Assembly: GCA_016199245.1 (NCBI GenBank)
Contig: JACQHC010000020.1
Coordinates: 1 to 37,237 of the forward strand
DNA from: Gemmatimonadota bacterium
GTDB taxonomy: Bacteria; Gemmatimonadota; Gemmatimonadetes; Gemmatimonadales; GWC2-71-9
Reading direction: 5' to 3'
Length of the DNA: 37,237 nt
The position numbers were made by a program, and so were the translations under genes. The notes beneath the pieces were generated by a model. That model was not told the origin of the DNA. It searched no databases and saw only the letters and a program-made list of their open reading frames with translations. Positions 1 to 7,438 of this stretch are shown one piece after another (the first letter of the stretch is position 1; each line of letters begins with the position of its first letter).

Positions 1-718
1 CGAGCTGTTCGGCCACGAGCGCGGGGCGTTCACCGACGCCAAGGAGTTCAAGGAGGGTCTGCTCGAGGTGGCCGCAGGCGGCAGCGTGTTCCTCGACGAA
101 GTAGGCGACCTGCCCGGCGAGGTGCAACCGAAGCTGCTCACCGTGCTGGACACGCGCCGTTTTCGGCGGCTCGGCGGCACCCGGGAGATCACCACGGACG
201 CCCGCCTCATCGCGGCCACCAATCGGCCCATCGAACAGGCGGTGGAGGATGGAGCATTCCGCGAGGATCTGTACTACCGCATTGCCGTTTCCATCGTGCG
301 GCTCCCGCCGGTGCGTGAGCGCACGCGCGAGGACCGGCTCCACCTGATTCATCAAATGGTGGCCGAGCTCGCCAACGAGCTGCCGGGAGCCGCGGTGGAC
401 GTGGCCTCCGAGGCGCTGGACCGTCTGGTGACCTATCCCTGGCCGGGGAACGTGCGGGAGATGCGCAACGTGATCGAGCGCGCGATGATCATGGCCCGGA
501 ACGCCGAAGCGATTCGGGTGGAGCATCTCCCGGGCGAGCTGAGGGGACGCGGCCGGGCGGCGAAAGTGCGCCGTGTGGCCCCGCTCGATGAGATGGAACG
601 CGACCATATCTCCCAAGCGCTCCGGCTGCACGACGGCAACCGCACGCGCGCAGCGAAGGACCTCGGTATCTCCCGCGTCACGCTGCTCAAGAAGATCGAA
701 AAGTTCGGCCTGCAGTAA
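1..718 (+). CDS. Sigma-54-dependent transcriptional activator, C-terminal part (start lies before the window)
   Basis: This is the end of an NtrC-family enhancer-binding protein that remodels sigma-54 RNA polymerase. The reading frame is open from base 2. In order it shows the sigma-54-contacting loop (ELFGHERGAFTDA), Walker B (SVFLDEVGDL), sensor I (IAATNRP), the arginine-finger stretch (FREDLYYRIAV), sensor II (WPGNVREMRNVIERA) and a C-terminal Fis-type helix-turn-helix (NRTRAAKDLGISRVTLLKKI). The loop reads GAFTDA where the family has GAFTGA, so the second Gly is Asp. The N-terminal sensory domain and Walker A are outside the window, so the signal is unknown. A candidate sigma-54 promoter lies about 190 bases downstream, in front of a small secreted protein, and may be its target. 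The family is certain; the target is inference. Confidence 0.93.
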   Translation, partial: ELFGHERGAFTDAKEFKEGLLEVAAGGSVFLDEVGDLPGEVQPKLLTVLDTRRFRRLGGTREITTDARLIAATNRPIEQAVEDGAFREDLYYRIAVSIVRLPPVRERTREDRLHLIHQMVAELANELPGAAVDVASEALDRLVTYPWPGNVREMRNVIERAMIMARNAEAIRVEHLPGELRGRGRAAKVRRVAPLDEMERDHISQALRLHDGNRTRAAKDLGISRVTLLKKIEKFGLQ

Positions 719-905
719 CCGTTCAGTTTCTGTACAGCACCAGATGAACAAGACTCAGGACATCGATGTTGGCTAGTAGCATGCGCTTGGCCCTGGCTGG
801 CCGGCGTGTGATGTAAAGAATCTGAGCGGTTCTCAAGGGCTTATCAACCCGCAATCGTGTAGTGTAACCTGTTATATGACATTAATTTACGACGTATTAC
901 CGCAT

Positions 906-921
906 TGGCACCAGCCGTGCT
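906..921 (+). promoter_or_regulatory. Candidate sigma-54 (-24/-12) promoter
   Basis: The sequence is TGGCAC, five bases, then GTGCT. Against the consensus TGGCAC-N5-TTGCW, the invariant GG (907-908) and GC (919-920) are present with exact spacing, and only one T of the -12 box is replaced by G. Transcription would start near 932, 26 bases before the ATG at 958. The 120 bases upstream are unusually AT-rich for this window and hold short dyads, CTGTACAG at 730-737 and TGAG-N5-CTCA at 823-835, that could be activator or bending sites. Its position just after a sigma-54 activator gene adds support. Confidence 0.55.
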
Positions 922-957
922 TCAGGAAAGTCACGGCTCCAACAGCTCGGGTGTACG

Positions 958-1278
958 ATGCGGTCGTTCCAAGTGGTTCTGGTTGCGGTAACTCTGGTGG
1001 GAGTTCAGGCGGCTGCAGTGCGCTCCGCCGAAGCACAGCAGAGATCCGCGCGGGTTCATGCTTCGGTCACGGTGGTCGCTGCGCCGATCGCCCCACTGGC
1101 GGCCGAGAGCCTGGCGACGCAGGCGAGAAGTGATGGGCTGCCGCGCCTGTTGCCGAGCGGTGTCCGCATGGTGGTGGCCGATCTTCCCCGAACCGCCGCT
1201 CCGAGCGTCCCGACCGCGACCCCGCGGGTCTCGGCCCCCAGCACCCGGCGAGTCGTGATCGAGTACGTGGGCAGCTGA
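958..1278 (+). CDS. Small secreted protein of unknown function (106 aa)
   Basis: I do not recognise a family. The first 28 residues form a clear Sec signal peptide: MRSF, a hydrophobic core to about residue 20, and a likely cleavage site after AEA near residue 26. The mature part is about 80 residues, rich in Ala, Val, Pro and Arg, without cysteines or an obvious motif. The ATG at 958 has no clear Shine-Dalgarno sequence. It is the first gene after the sigma-54 activator and sits 26 bases below the predicted start of the candidate sigma-54 promoter, so it may be the activator's regulated product. Longer ORFs on both strands overlap it, but only this one begins with a secretion signal. Confidence 0.65.
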   Translation: MRSFQVVLVAVTLVGVQAAAVRSAEAQQRSARVHASVTVVAAPIAPLAAESLATQARSDGLPRLLPSGVRMVVADLPRTAAPSVPTATPRVSAPSTRRVVIEYVGS

Positions 1279-1342
1279 GGCATCCAAGAAAACCGGGCTG
1301 CCGCGCGCCCGGCTTCGCACTTCGGTTGGTGCGGATTCGATT

Positions 1343-2323
1343 ATGTTTCACCCCCATCCGGCACCTGAGCACCTCTTGCCCATCATCGAATGTGACCCGT
1401 GGCGGGAACAGTATTTCCGCGACGTTCCGTGCCCGCCAGATGTCATTGTCCCCACTGACGACATGGAGGCCTATCGGCTGTTTCCACAGCATCGGTGGGT
1501 GTACAACAAGCTGCGCCTGTGCGAGACGCAGGGGATCGAGCATGCGCCGCACGGGATTCGTCCCACGCAGTTTCCGGTTTTCAGCAAGCCGATCTACAAT
1601 CTGAACGGGATGGGCGTCGGCATCGGCGTGATGTGGAACGCGGAGGACTACGACCGCATGATCACGCCGGGTCACCTGTGGATGGCCCTGCTCGCCGGCG
1701 AGCACGTCAGCAGCGATGTGGCTTTGGTGGATGGCAACCCGGTGTGGTGGAAGCACGCCGAGGGCGTCCCGTTGGCTGACGGTGCGTTCGACCGCTGGAT
1801 CATTGAGGCCGGCTGCCGACCGGACCTGGAGGCCTCCGTCGGTGCGTGGCTGCGGGAGCACATGGCTGGGTACACCGGCATGGTGAATATGGAGACGATC
1901 GGCGGTCGGATGATCGAGTGCCATCTCCGTCTCGCCGACCAGTGGGTGGACCTCCATGGGCCGGGATGGGTCGAAAGCGTGGTCGAGCTATATACCACGG
2001 GCCGGTGGCGGTTCGATGACGGCGGCCGCCGCACGGGGCACAGCGTCGTGCTGTTCGGCGACCACGGGTACTGGTATCGGGTCGACGAGAACCTGGTCGA
2101 GTCGCAGCGGCATCGGCCGGGGATTTCGAGCATCCAGATCACGTTCCATCCCGACCGCCTGCCCGAGCGGCACGCCATGCCTCCGGGCGGATTCCGCGTG
2201 GCGGTGGTGAATTGCTGGGACCTTGAAGCGGGATTCGCCGCGCGCGCCACTCTGGCTCAGGCGTTCCAGCGCACGCGGCAGGTTGGTCCGATGATCGTCA
2301 CGCCGGAGCACCGCGCGGCGTAG
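1343..2323 (+). CDS. Uncharacterised ATP-grasp-like protein (326 aa)
   Basis: A soluble protein without signal peptide or membrane segment. The centre looks like a degenerate ATP-grasp fold. FSKPIYNLNGMGVGIG (80-95) resembles the lysine plus glycine-rich loop that holds ATP. GEHVSSDVALVDG (119-131) resembles the following acidic strand. NMETIGGRMIECHLRLADQW (182-201) resembles the metal-binding E-x-N strand of the family, with His in the place of Asn. The ATP-grasp assignment is inference from these motifs. The substrate is unknown; carboxylate-amine ligation would be the usual chemistry. The gene stands alone, 65 bases after the small secreted protein and 50 bases before the amino-acid permease, which could hint at an amino-acid or peptide substrate. 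Confidence 0.75.
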   Translation: MFHPHPAPEHLLPIIECDPWREQYFRDVPCPPDVIVPTDDMEAYRLFPQHRWVYNKLRLCETQGIEHAPHGIRPTQFPVFSKPIYNLNGMGVGIGVMWNAEDYDRMITPGHLWMALLAGEHVSSDVALVDGNPVWWKHAEGVPLADGAFDRWIIEAGCRPDLEASVGAWLREHMAGYTGMVNMETIGGRMIECHLRLADQWVDLHGPGWVESVVELYTTGRWRFDDGGRRTGHSVVLFGDHGYWYRVDENLVESQRHRPGISSIQITFHPDRLPERHAMPPGGFRVAVVNCWDLEAGFAARATLAQAFQRTRQVGPMIVTPEHRAA

Positions 2324-2373
2324 GAGCGAGGACCCTTCCCCAGTCGAGCCGCGCCGAGTAACTCCCCCCGCGC

Positions 2374-3702
2374 GTGACCGACCTCAAGCGACAGCTCACG
2401 CTGTTCGACGCCACCATGATCAACGCCGGGACGATGATTGCCTCGGCGATCTTCATCGTTCCGGCGACCATCGCCGCCGGCCTCCAGGGCTCGGCGCTCA
2501 CCATCGGCGTGTGGGTCGTGGGTGGGCTCGTGTCCCTTCTCGGTGCGTTGTGTGTGGCCGAGCTGGGCGCGGCGTATCCGCGGGCCGGCGGGCAGTTCGT
2601 CTACCTGCGCGAGGCGTACGGACCGCTGTGGGGCTTCCTGTACGGCTGGGCCGCATCCCTGGTAGTGAACCCGGCTTCGATCGCCGCCATCGCGGTGGGG
2701 TTCGCCACGTACGTCGGGTTCTTCGTGCCGCTGTCCGGGGCCGCGATCCAGGTCGTCGCAGCGGCGTCCATCCTCGTGTTGACCGCGCTCAACACCGTGG
2801 GTGTGCCGCCCGGCGTGCTCACCCAGAACGTCCTCACGGCCCTCAAGATCGGCGCGCTGGCGGCAATCGTCGGGCTGGGGCTGTTGCTGCCCGGCGGGGA
2901 TGTTGCGAACCTCACCGCGGCGGCGCCCGGATGGTCCTTCGCAGGCCTCGCCGGCCCGCTCGGCGTGGCGATGGTCGCGGTGCTTTGGGCCTACGACGGC
3001 TGGATCGAGATCACGTACGTCGGGGGGGAAGTCGTGGCGCCGGAGCGGAACCTGCCACGATCCATCGTACTGTCCACCGCCTTGGTGATTGCACTCTACG
3101 TCCTGGTGAACGTGGCGTACGTCTACGTGCTGGCGCCGGCCGGGATGGCGGCGTCCCCGCTCGTCGCCTCCACAGCCGCTGAGATGGTGATCGGGCCGGG
3201 CGGCGCGGCGTTGGTCGCGGCCGCGATTCTCATCTCCACGCTCGGGGCCAACAACGGGATCGTGCTCACGTCGGCGCGGATCCCCTATGCCATGGCCAGG
3301 GACGGGCTGTTCTTCCGCTGGACCGCGCGGGTGGATCCGCGGTTCGGTACGCCGGCGCTTGCGCTCATTGCCCAGGGCGTCCTCAGCGCGGGGCTGGCGC
3401 TGAGCGGGACGTACGAAGAGCTCATCACCTACGTCGTGTTCACCTCCTGGATCTTCTACGCGATGAGCTGCGGGGCCGTGATCCGGCTGCGGCGCACGGC
3501 GCCCGGAATGGAGCGGCCCTACAGAGCATGGGGATACCCGCTCACGCCCGTCTTGTTCATCGCGTTCTCGCTGTGGCTCGTGGGTGCCACGATCCTCGAG
3601 TCGCCTCGCGAGTCGGCGATTGGGGCGGGGATCGTGCTGGCCGGTGTGCCGGCGTACTTCTCTTGGAAAAGACGGGCGATGACGGGCCGTGACAGGCGAT
3701 GA
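2374..3702 (+). CDS. APC-family amino acid/polyamine permease
   Basis: An inner-membrane secondary transporter of the amino acid-polyamine-organocation superfamily, 442 residues with about 12 hydrophobic helices. The first helix carries the typical unwound substrate-site region (LFDATMINAGTMIASAIFIV, 9-28), where APC carriers have a GxG-like break. Other family marks are AELGAAYPRAGGQFVYLREA after helix 2 and AYDGWIEITYVGGE in the middle. The start is GTG, placed just before the hydrophilic DLKRQLTLFD. The C-terminal codons and the stop lie inside a run of degenerate 10-base repeats (3671-3750), so the tail (RRAMTGRDRR) is probably not under selection. The substrate cannot be read from sequence. 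Confidence 0.9.
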   Translation: MTDLKRQLTLFDATMINAGTMIASAIFIVPATIAAGLQGSALTIGVWVVGGLVSLLGALCVAELGAAYPRAGGQFVYLREAYGPLWGFLYGWAASLVVNPASIAAIAVGFATYVGFFVPLSGAAIQVVAAASILVLTALNTVGVPPGVLTQNVLTALKIGALAAIVGLGLLLPGGDVANLTAAAPGWSFAGLAGPLGVAMVAVLWAYDGWIEITYVGGEVVAPERNLPRSIVLSTALVIALYVLVNVAYVYVLAPAGMAASPLVASTAAEMVIGPGGAALVAAAILISTLGANNGIVLTSARIPYAMARDGLFFRWTARVDPRFGTPALALIAQGVLSAGLALSGTYEELITYVVFTSWIFYAMSCGAVIRLRRTAPGMERPYRAWGYPLTPVLFIAFSLWLVGATILESPRESAIGAGIVLAGVPAYFSWKRRAMTGRDRR

Positions 3703-3750
3703 CAGGCGACGTCAAGGCGACGGTAGGCGACGAGGGACGACGCGAGACGA
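3671..3750 (+). repeat. Degenerate tandem 10-base repeat across a stop codon
   Basis: About eight units follow GACRGGCGAY: GACGGGCGAT, GACGGGCCGT, GACAGGCGAT, GACAGGCGAC, then more diverged units of 10 or 11 bases (GTCAAGGCGAC, GGTAGGCGAC, GAGGGACGAC, GCGAGACGAG). The array covers the last codons of the permease gene, supplies its TGA (3700-3702) and runs into the leader of the next gene. Unlike the other word elements in this window it has no clear inverted arm. Confidence 0.75.
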
Positions 3751-3777
3751 GCGGACGGATCGAGAGGCGAAGGGACC

Positions 3778-4767
3778 GTGCTGCACCTGACGAACGGTGA
3801 TCACGCGGCGAGCTGTATTACCGGGGCGGGCATCGTGGGGACGGTGGTGCCGTGGCGCGACGTCCTGCATGAGGGGCCCGTGCCGGCCGGTCTGTCAGTC
3901 CATGAGATGCGACTGACCCGCGCCCGGTTCCTCGCGGACCAGGGATGGGGTGCGTACCTCGACGTCCTAGCGGAGCTGGTGGGGCGGGATGCCGCGCTGG
4001 CGTCGTTTCCGCGACACGAGGAGGTCGTGCTGTGGTTCGAGCACGATCTGTACGATCAGCTCCAGTTGATCCAGATCCTCGCCTGGTTTGCCGAGCGGGA
4101 CCCCGGCGCCACGCGCCTCTCGATGGTCGTGACGGATGACTACCTCGGGCAACGTCCCGTCGAAGCCTTGCAGCAGTTGTTCGAGACGCGGCGGGCAGTC
4201 ACAACGGCAGACCTGGCGGCGGGTCAGGCTGCGTGGCGCGCATTCACCTCTCCCGATCCGCGCGCCATCGAGGGGTTCCTTGGCGGCGACGTGACGCTCC
4301 CGTTTCTCGGCGCCGCGCTGCACCGGCATCTGGAGGAGTTCCCGGCCACCGGGAACGGGCTGTCACGCTCGGAACGGCAGGCGCTGGAGGCCGTGGCGGC
4401 CGGCGCAAGCTCCCTCGGGGAGGCGTACGTGGCCGCGCACCATCAACGCGAGGACGCGGTGTTCCTGGGTGACATCGTGTTCGCGTCCTACATCGAGCGG
4501 CTGGGCCGCGGGCCTGAGCCCCTCTTGATCGGCCAGGATGGCGCCACAATCACTGCGCCGCGGGACCCGGAAGACGCGGCGCCTTTTTGGAAGCGTCGGG
4601 CGCGAATCACCGCCTCCGGGCGGGCCGTGCTGGACGGCTGGCGGGACTGGATTGCGCTCGCCCGTCCAACTCGCTGGTTGGGCGGGGTGGAACTGCGCGG
4701 CCTGGAAACGCCGTGGCGCTGGGACGCGCGGACGGCGTCGCTAGCTGCGACCTCGACTACCGGCTGA
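3778..4767 (+). CDS. DUF1835 domain-containing protein
   Basis: A 329-residue soluble protein with the DUF1835 signature at its N-terminus: LHLTNGDHAAS (2-12), then VVPWRDVLHEGPVP (22-35) and VVLWFEHDLYDQLQLIQIL (83-101). The C-terminal half has two winged-helix-like stretches (LSRSERQALEAVAAG and RARITASGRAVLDGW), as in members that carry a DUF3658-like or DNA-binding-like tail. The biochemical role of the family is not established. The start is GTG, placed at the first conserved residues. The gene follows the permease by 75 bases of repeat-rich sequence, and its end overlaps the end of the convergent creatininase-family gene by 11 bases. Confidence 0.85.
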   Translation: MLHLTNGDHAASCITGAGIVGTVVPWRDVLHEGPVPAGLSVHEMRLTRARFLADQGWGAYLDVLAELVGRDAALASFPRHEEVVLWFEHDLYDQLQLIQILAWFAERDPGATRLSMVVTDDYLGQRPVEALQQLFETRRAVTTADLAAGQAAWRAFTSPDPRAIEGFLGGDVTLPFLGAALHRHLEEFPATGNGLSRSERQALEAVAAGASSLGEAYVAAHHQREDAVFLGDIVFASYIERLGRGPEPLLIGQDGATITAPRDPEDAAPFWKRRARITASGRAVLDGWRDWIALARPTRWLGGVELRGLETPWRWDARTASLAATSTTG

Positions 4768-5617
4768 TTGCTCGACGGATCGCTTCCACCGTCTTGTCCG
4801 CCCGCCACGCAACCACCCGCCGTCCCCACGCGATCGTGCTCTCCGCGGGAGCCAGATTGACGCCGTTGATCGAAAACCTCCCCGCGGCGACGCGCTGCGG
4901 CATCCGCACCGAAAGCGGTTCCACGGTCATCATCGTGGACGTGATCTGGAAGTCGTCGTGATAGCCCTCGTCCACCTGATGAACGCCCTGGGACTCGAGC
5001 CAGCGATACACGCCGGGGTAGTCGTAGTACTCCGGGATGAAGTGAATGCCGGTCCCGGTCCCGGCCCAGGTCGCCGATAGGGCGTCCGCCACGGCGCGCA
5101 TACCGCGCTGGTTCCCGCCGCTGTCGCCGATCAGGATCACGTGCGTGAACCCGTGCTTACGGAGACTATTCGCGATGTCCGTGAGCAGCCGCTGGTAGGT
5201 CTCCTCCGTCAGGCTGATCGTGCCCGGGTAGCGCATGTGGCCGGTGGGAGGGTCAATGTCTCCCTCCGGCACGAACGCGATGATGGGAGCCACCAGCGCA
5301 TTGCCCAGTTGTTCCGCAATCGCTTCGGTCGTGGCTCGTAGCACGACGTTGTGCTTGCCGAGCACGAGATACGGTCCGTTTTGCTCGATCCCTCCGGTTG
5401 CCACGATGACGGTGGTCTTGCCGCTCCTGATCGCGTCGCGGACCTCGAGCCACGTCAACTCCTCGAGGAACACGGACTCATGCGCGGCAATGGGGCGCGG
5501 CATGTTGGGGTCGGGGTTGGTCGCAGCCGGCGATGCACCCGGCGTCTGTGCCGTACCAGCCCCGACCGTGAAAGCGCCGGCCGCGATCGCCACGAGGGTC
5601 GTTGCACGTGCGAACAT
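4757..5617 (-). CDS. Secreted creatininase-family protein with altered metal-site motifs
   Basis: 286 residues with a signal peptide (cleavage near residue 23, GTAQT), so it is exported. The fold is that of creatinine amidohydrolase: GGIEQNGPYLVLGKHN (75-90), PEGDIDPPTGHMRYPGTISL in the middle, and GDSGGNQRG. In the classical enzymes these are EQHGPHLPL-x-TD, the His before FPGT, and NGHGGN. Here Glu78 and the central His remain, but the EQH His is Asn80, the TD Asp is Asn90, and NGHGGN is GDSGGN. The two-metal site must be changed or lost, so an amidohydrolase name should not be assumed. AGGAGA lies just before the ATG. It is the second gene of a unit with the SIMPL gene, 39 bases downstream of it. 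Confidence 0.88.
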   Translation of the reverse strand: MFARATTLVAIAAGAFTVGAGTAQTPGASPAATNPDPNMPRPIAAHESVFLEELTWLEVRDAIRSGKTTVIVATGGIEQNGPYLVLGKHNVVLRATTEAIAEQLGNALVAPIIAFVPEGDIDPPTGHMRYPGTISLTEETYQRLLTDIANSLRKHGFTHVILIGDSGGNQRGMRAVADALSATWAGTGTGIHFIPEYYDYPGVYRWLESQGVHQVDEGYHDDFQITSTMMTVEPLSVRMPQRVAAGRFSINGVNLAPAESTIAWGRRVVAWRADKTVEAIRRAISR

Positions 5618-5656
5618 GGTTCATCTCCTGTGCGCGGCCCGGTGCCGGGCCACCGT

Positions 5657-6376
5657 TCATGGGTTCGGCAGGAACTCCCATCGGGTCGTCACCGTCGCCG
5701 TGACCTGGAGGGAGCCCGGTTCAATCGGCGTGTCAGTGGTTGCCAAGGCCATGACGCGCCCGGCTCGCTCGTACGGAATGGAGGCCTCTCCGGAGTTGGC
5801 TTCGAGCAGCGCACCCAACCGTCCGCCCGCCGCGCGAGCGATCGCGGCGGCTTCCTCGCGCGCCGCCTGGACGGCGCGTTCGATCGCCTGAAGGCGCATC
5901 GCGTCCCGCCGCGTGGACTCAAACGAGAGACCGTGAACGCCGTTCGCCCCCGCGCCCAGCGCGGCATCGATCACCCGTCCTACGCGAGTCAGGTCGTGGA
6001 TGTGGACCTGAATGGTGCTCTGCACCGAGTAGCCGGACGGCCGGTTGCGCTGCGGATCGTATTCGGGCTGGACCGCATAGCCCGTGGTTGGGAGCGATTC
6101 GGCGGGGAAGCCCAGGCTGCGCAAGGCGGCGCGCACGGCCGTGGCGATCACCGCGTGCTGCTCGGCGGCGCGGGCGGCGTCCGCGTCCCGTGTGCGGACA
6201 CCGATCTGGACCTCCGCGAAGTCGGGCGCCAACTCGACAGACCGCGTGGCCGTGACGATGATGTCCCGCGTCGACGGGCGGTCGGCTGGCGCGGTCTGGG
6301 CCGTAACCACGCTTCCCGTGCCGCCACCGATCACGAACATCATCACCGCACGGACCACTACCGTTGACCTTGACAT
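5657..6376 (-). CDS. Secreted SIMPL (DUF541) domain protein
   Basis: 239 residues: an N-terminal signal peptide ending near VVTAQT (about residue 25), then one SIMPL domain. Family marks are IIVTATRSVELAPDFAEVQI, the TTGYAVQPEYD stretch, STIQVHIHDLTRVGRVIDAA and GVHGLSFES. Proteins of this kind are periplasmic or outer-membrane-associated and their function is poorly defined. I chose the ATG at 6376, not the first in-frame ATG 111 bases upstream, because GGGGGAG lies seven bases before it and a signal peptide begins there. The gene heads a minus-strand unit with the creatininase-family gene. A sigma-70-like promoter (6411-6439) and a perfect hairpin (6389-6408) lie in its leader. Confidence 0.9.
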   Translation of the reverse strand: MSRSTVVVRAVMMFVIGGGTGSVVTAQTAPADRPSTRDIIVTATRSVELAPDFAEVQIGVRTRDADAARAAEQHAVIATAVRAALRSLGFPAESLPTTGYAVQPEYDPQRNRPSGYSVQSTIQVHIHDLTRVGRVIDAALGAGANGVHGLSFESTRRDAMRLQAIERAVQAAREEAAAIARAAGGRLGALLEANSGEASIPYERAGRVMALATTDTPIEPGSLQVTATVTTRWEFLPNP

Positions 6377-6388
6377 GTTCTCCCCCGC

Positions 6389-6408
6389 GGGTAGCTCACA
6401 CGCTACCC
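6389..6408 (-). promoter_or_regulatory. Perfect 7-bp dyad in the leader of the SIMPL gene
   Basis: GGGTAGC, six bases, GCTACCC. It overlaps the expected transcription start of the promoter at 6411-6439 and ends 12 bases before the ATG. It could be an operator or an RNA hairpin next to the ribosome-binding site. No regulator can be named. Confidence 0.4.
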
Positions 6409-6410
6409 AT

Positions 6411-6439
6411 GCTTTAGCACCGGGACCCGGCCACTGCAA
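6411..6439 (-). promoter_or_regulatory. Candidate sigma-70 promoter of the SIMPL/creatininase unit
   Basis: On the minus strand, TTGCAG (6434-6439) is followed after exactly 17 bases by TAAAGC (6411-6416). The -35 box matches four of six bases and the -10 box is weak. The start would fall near 6404, 28 bases before the ATG at 6376. Confidence 0.35.
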
Positions 6440-6493
6440 GGCGTGTGGCAATACGGTGTTGATATTCGTTTGACATGATGATTGCACGATATA

Positions 6494-6600
6494 GGCGGGG
6501 ATGAGTAGGGGGGTCGCATCTCACGAGGCTGGCGGTACGAGCGAAGCGAAGCTCGTGGGGCGGCTTCCCCCTCCATCCCCCATCCTGCTATTCATTCCCC
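6494..6600 (+). repeat. Intergenic word palindrome, GGGGATGA class
   Basis: The left arm (6494-6513) is built from GGGGATGA and AGGGGG words. The right arm (6567-6600) holds their complements repeated several times (CCCCCTCCATCCCCCATCC, then TTCATTCCCC). Between them is a separate hairpin, ACGAGC-N8-GCTCGT (6537-6556). The right arm ends directly at the ATG of larE (6601) and leaves no Shine-Dalgarno sequence there. An isolated TTGACA (6470-6475) lies just left of the element, but no -10 box is correctly spaced from it. Confidence 0.6.
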
Positions 6601-7434
6601 ATGCCCGCACAGTCCGAAGCCCGGCTCGTGCCGCTACTTGCGTCGTTCCCCTCGGTGCTCATTGGTTACTCGGGAGGCGTGGACTCGTCACTCCTCGCGG
6701 TCCTGGCCCGTCGTGTTTTGGGGCGGAAACGGGTATTGGCGGTCCTCGGGACCAGCGCATCGGTCCCTGACGCCCAGCGCAACCTCGCGCGTGACGTCGC
6801 GCGGCGGTTTGATGTGCCGCTCGAGGAAGTGCGCACGCACGAGCTCGACGACCCCGACTACGTCGCCAACCGGCCGGATCGCTGCTACTTCTGCAAACGC
6901 GAGCTGTGGAGCCGGCTCTCGGGCCTGGCGCGGGAGCGGGGCTATGCGATCTTGGCCGACGGGACCAACGCCGACGATCTGAACGATCACCGGCCGGGAC
7001 TGGCCGCGGCGGCCGAGCGAGGGATTCGCTCGCCGCTCGCGGAGGCGGGGTTGACCAAGGGGGATGTGCGAGTCTTGGCTCGCTCGCACGATATCCCGGT
7101 GTGGGACGCGCCGGCGGCGCCGTGTCTCTCGAGCCGCATCCTCTACGGCCTGTCGGTCACACCTGACAGGCTGCGGCAGGTCGAGCGAGGCGAGGCCATC
7201 CTCCGGACTGCCGGTGTGCGCGGGGACCTCCGCGTCCGCCATCGGGGCGACGAGGCCCGTATCGAGATCGCCCGCGCGGAATTCGGATGCGTGCGCGCGC
7301 AGAGCGCCGAGATTGGGGCGCGGCTCCTCGAGCTGGGGTTCAGACGCGTGACGCTCGATCTTGGCGGCTACCGGCGCGGCAGTTTGCTGGCGGGCGGCGA
7401 GCCGGCGGTCGAAGTGCTGGCGGCGCTGGCCTGA
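6601..7434 (+). CDS. larE: LarE-like ATP-dependent sacrificial sulfur transferase
   Basis: LarE adenylates pyridinium dicarboxylate mononucleotide and adds sulfur to it, a step in making the nickel-pincer cofactor of lactate racemase. The 277-residue protein has the PP-loop SGGVDSS (24-30), RPDRCYFCKREL (91-102) with Cys95 and Cys98, and APCLSSRILYG (173-183) with Cys175, the position of the sacrificial cysteine in the Lactobacillus enzyme. Having all three cysteines suggests the iron-sulfur variant that can be reloaded with sulfur; that part is inference. No larA, larB or larC is in the window. The ATG has no Shine-Dalgarno sequence and directly follows a repeat element. It is the first gene of a unit with thpR, the unknown at 8000 and the NtrC-type regulator. 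Confidence 0.92.
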   Translation: MPAQSEARLVPLLASFPSVLIGYSGGVDSSLLAVLARRVLGRKRVLAVLGTSASVPDAQRNLARDVARRFDVPLEEVRTHELDDPDYVANRPDRCYFCKRELWSRLSGLARERGYAILADGTNADDLNDHRPGLAAAAERGIRSPLAEAGLTKGDVRVLARSHDIPVWDAPAAPCLSSRILYGLSVTPDRLRQVERGEAILRTAGVRGDLRVRHRGDEARIEIARAEFGCVRAQSAEIGARLLELGFRRVTLDLGGYRRGSLLAGGEPAVEVLAALA

Positions 7435-7438
7435 TCGC

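Noticed and set aside
6470-6495. TTGACA followed by TATAGG as a larE promoter
   Set aside because: The spacing is only 14 bases, so the two boxes do not form a normal sigma-70 promoter.
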